Source of the DNA: an uncultured Pseudobutyrivibrio sp.
GTDB taxonomy: Bacteria > Bacillota > Clostridia > Lachnospirales > Lachnospiraceae
DNA length: 44,582 bases
Reading direction: 5' to 3'
Assembly (NCBI GenBank): GCA_946403965.1
Contig: CAMJBT010000024.1
Location: forward strand, 1 to 44,582
In this document: positions 42,947-44,582 of the stretch, piece by piece
How the letters are laid out: the number at the start of each line of letters is the position of its first letter
Position numbering within the stretch: position 1 is the stretch's first letter
Notes under the pieces: model-generated
What the model was told of the DNA's origin: nothing
Databases searched by the model: none
What the model saw: the letters and a program-made list of their open reading frames with translations, nothing else
Translations under genes and position numbers: made by a program

Positions 42947-44582
42947 ATGAGAGTTACAAACAAAATGATAATGAACAATGCAGCTTCAAACATCAACACA
43001 ACAAAGGAATGCGTCAACACTCGCAACAAGCAGATGACTTCACAGAAGAAAATTGACCGCCCCTCAGATGATCCGGTTGTAGCTGTACGCTCCCTCAGAC
43101 TGTCAACCACACTCTCTCAGGTGACCCAGTATTACAAGAAGAATATTCCTGATGCAACAAGTTGGTTGGACGTAACAGAAACATCACTTTTGAATATCAG
43201 AAAATTGATGGATGACTGCAGAACAATTGCTGTAAAAGGTTCAACAGACACTTACAACCATGAAGATAGAAATACTATGATTACACAGCTTGAATCTCTT
43301 CAGAAGCAAGTGTTTGCAGAGGGAAATGCAGACTATGCTAACAGAACAGTTTTCACAGGATTTAGAACAAACTGCAATCTTACATTTTTGGAAGAGGAAG
43401 CGGAGACTAAATATCGTATCGACCAAAAGCTTAGTGTGGAAGACGATATGGAGGAGCATAGATATTATTCAGGCACAAGTAAAGTTCCAACTACAGAAGA
43501 TGAGCTTGCTGCCACAGAAAATATCAACGACATGAGCCAGAGTAATCTTTACCGCATGCGCCTTAGCTACGATGAAATTGGTACAATAAATAGCATTAAA
43601 TTTGGAGACCTGATAAATTACAATTATACAGAGGATCAAGATACAAATATATTTGATGACGAAACCGGCAGAATTGTGACATCCACTGTGACAGAAGGTG
43701 GCGAGACCACTGATTATGTATTTTCTTGGTTCAAAAATGAAACAGAATGGGCAGAAAGTACTGATGAGAATATAAAAGGTGCACCAGATACTGAAAGTGG
43801 GGTTACAACAGTAGCAGGGCTAAAGACAGTTGGTGATAACAATATTATCCTTATCAAAGAAACAGGAGAGCTCATCATGGGCAAGGATATTGCTGCAAAA
43901 TTGAAGAAAGATGCAGCAGTGGTTGAAGTCCAGTATGACAAAACAGGATTCAAAGAAGGAGAGCTTCGTCCAGAGTACTATTTTAATTGCCAGAAGATAA
44001 AGTCATCTGATCCAAACGAAGTAAAGCTTCCAATTACCTATACAAAATTTGATGATAATGGTGAAGTGATTCATTTTGATATTGAATACACCATTGCTGC
44101 AAATCAGACAATTGCTATAAATACTGAAGCATCAGATGTGTTTACAAGTGCCATTCAGCGAGATATTACAGAGATGATTCAGGCTGTAAAATATGCAACA
44201 GCCGCTGAGGGCAAGTTGAAGGACATTGAGCGTATGATGGGAGAGACAAAGTACGCTTCTGATGCGGACCAAGAGTATCTTCGCCAGTGGAAAGATGCTG
44301 TTCAAAAGGAATGTGACTACTTCAACGACAACATGCAAAAACTTTTTAACACAGAACTAGGCAAAATTGATACATATTATGCTACAATAAGTTTAGGAAT
44401 AACTGATTTGGGATGTAAGAAGGATTCGTTGAAGCTTACCGAGACTCGTGTTGGGGATCAACGAGAAACTGTACAGGATCTTCAGTCAGATAACGATGAT
44501 TTAGATTTATCCCAGATAATCATCGATTATACAGCCGCTTACACCGCATATCAGGCATCGCTTACAGCCGCTGGAAAGCTGG
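42947..44582 (+). CDS. flgL: Flagellar hook-associated protein FlgL, long form (cut by window edge)
   Basis: The reading frame is open from the ATG at 42947 (AGAGGTGAT upstream) to the last base; at least 545 residues are encoded and the stop lies outside. The N-terminus MRVTNKMIMNNAASNINTT and the QKKIDRPSDDPVVAVRSLRL motif identify FlgL/HAP3 of the flagellin family. The final part DYTAAYTAYQASLTAAGKL matches the C-terminal D0 helix, so little is missing. Typical FlgL has about 300 residues; the extra length is a central region (about 150-430). Confidence 0.93.
   Translation, partial: MRVTNKMIMNNAASNINTTKECVNTRNKQMTSQKKIDRPSDDPVVAVRSLRLSTTLSQVTQYYKKNIPDATSWLDVTETSLLNIRKLMDDCRTIAVKGSTDTYNHEDRNTMITQLESLQKQVFAEGNADYANRTVFTGFRTNCNLTFLEEEAETKYRIDQKLSVEDDMEEHRYYSGTSKVPTTEDELAATENINDMSQSNLYRMRLSYDEIGTINSIKFGDLINYNYTEDQDTNIFDDETGRIVTSTVTEGGETTDYVFSWFKNETEWAESTDENIKGAPDTESGVTTVAGLKTVGDNNIILIKETGELIMGKDIAAKLKKDAAVVEVQYDKTGFKEGELRPEYYFNCQKIKSSDPNEVKLPITYTKFDDNGEVIHFDIEYTIAANQTIAINTEASDVFTSAIQRDITEMIQAVKYATAAEGKLKDIERMMGETKYASDADQEYLRQWKDAVQKECDYFNDNMQKLFNTELGKIDTYYATISLGITDLGCKKDSLKLTETRVGDQRETVQDLQSDNDDLDLSQIIIDYTAAYTAYQASLTAAGKL

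Overview
The window is a continuous stretch of low-GC Firmicute chromosome, most likely from a motile anaerobe of the Lachnospiraceae (Butyrivibrio/Pseudobutyrivibrio type). The reasons are an AT-rich composition, strong AGGAGG-type ribosome binding sites, sigma-A promoters of TTGACA/TATAAT type, a coaX-dusB-greA-lysS cluster, a small conserved Lachnospiraceae protein next to birA, rubrerythrin, L-lactate dehydrogenase and a flagellar hook-filament junction operon. The genus is an inference. I see no tRNA, rRNA, CRISPR array, insertion sequence or prophage. All genes but one (19443-20504) are on the + strand.

Layout. (1) 1-1493: a secreted SH3/SleB-type wall hydrolase with its own promoter and terminator. 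(2) 1498-9825: argF (behind two ARG boxes), birA, a small conserved protein, coaX, dusB, greA, a MATE transporter and lysS. (3) 9849-14773: a TetR regulator with a doubled operator, an ABC ATPase, a large FtsX-type permease and a nucleoside phosphorylase. (4) 14859-19440: ldh, a YitT-type membrane protein, an APC amino-acid permease and a degenerate CPBP membrane protein. (5) 19443-23855: on the minus strand a fusion of an HAD deoxyribonucleotidase with a guanylate-kinase-like domain, and divergently a 1025-residue GGDEF-EAL-PAS-GGDEF protein. (6) 23899-29976: a fructose PTS block (fruR, fruK, fruA) with a flanking operator pair, then ptsH-ptsI from a separate promoter. (7) 30064-33858: an SPFH / zinc-ribbon / TPM trio resembling Bacillus ydjI-ydjG-ydjH. 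(8) 33860-34504: rubrerythrin. (9) 34600-37961: a GntR(YtrA)-type regulator with its operator and an ABC exporter. (10) 37963-44582: a palindrome-rich intergenic region, a sigma-28 type promoter, then flgM, flgN, two flgK paralogues and a long flgL cut by the window edge.

How the parts work together. Several transcription units carry their own regulator and a visible operator (TetR, DeoR/FruR, GntR), and argF carries the textbook ArgR double box, so much of the local regulation can be read from sequence. The fructose block is a complete uptake and phosphorylation route: EI and HPr feed EIIABC, which makes fructose 1-phosphate for FruK. In the flagellar block the anti-sigma factor FlgM, the chaperone FlgN and the junction proteins FlgK/FlgL sit behind a SigD-type promoter, the usual late-class arrangement.

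The observations most worth follow-up are the nucleotidase/guanylate-kinase-like fusion with an altered P-loop, the terminator-like hairpin directly behind the greA promoter, the FruR operator pair 51 bp apart, a 9-bp motif shared by the regions upstream of the c-di-GMP protein and of the flagellar operon, and the start-stop codon pair in the APC permease leader. I did not find a clear, wholly new multi-gene system.
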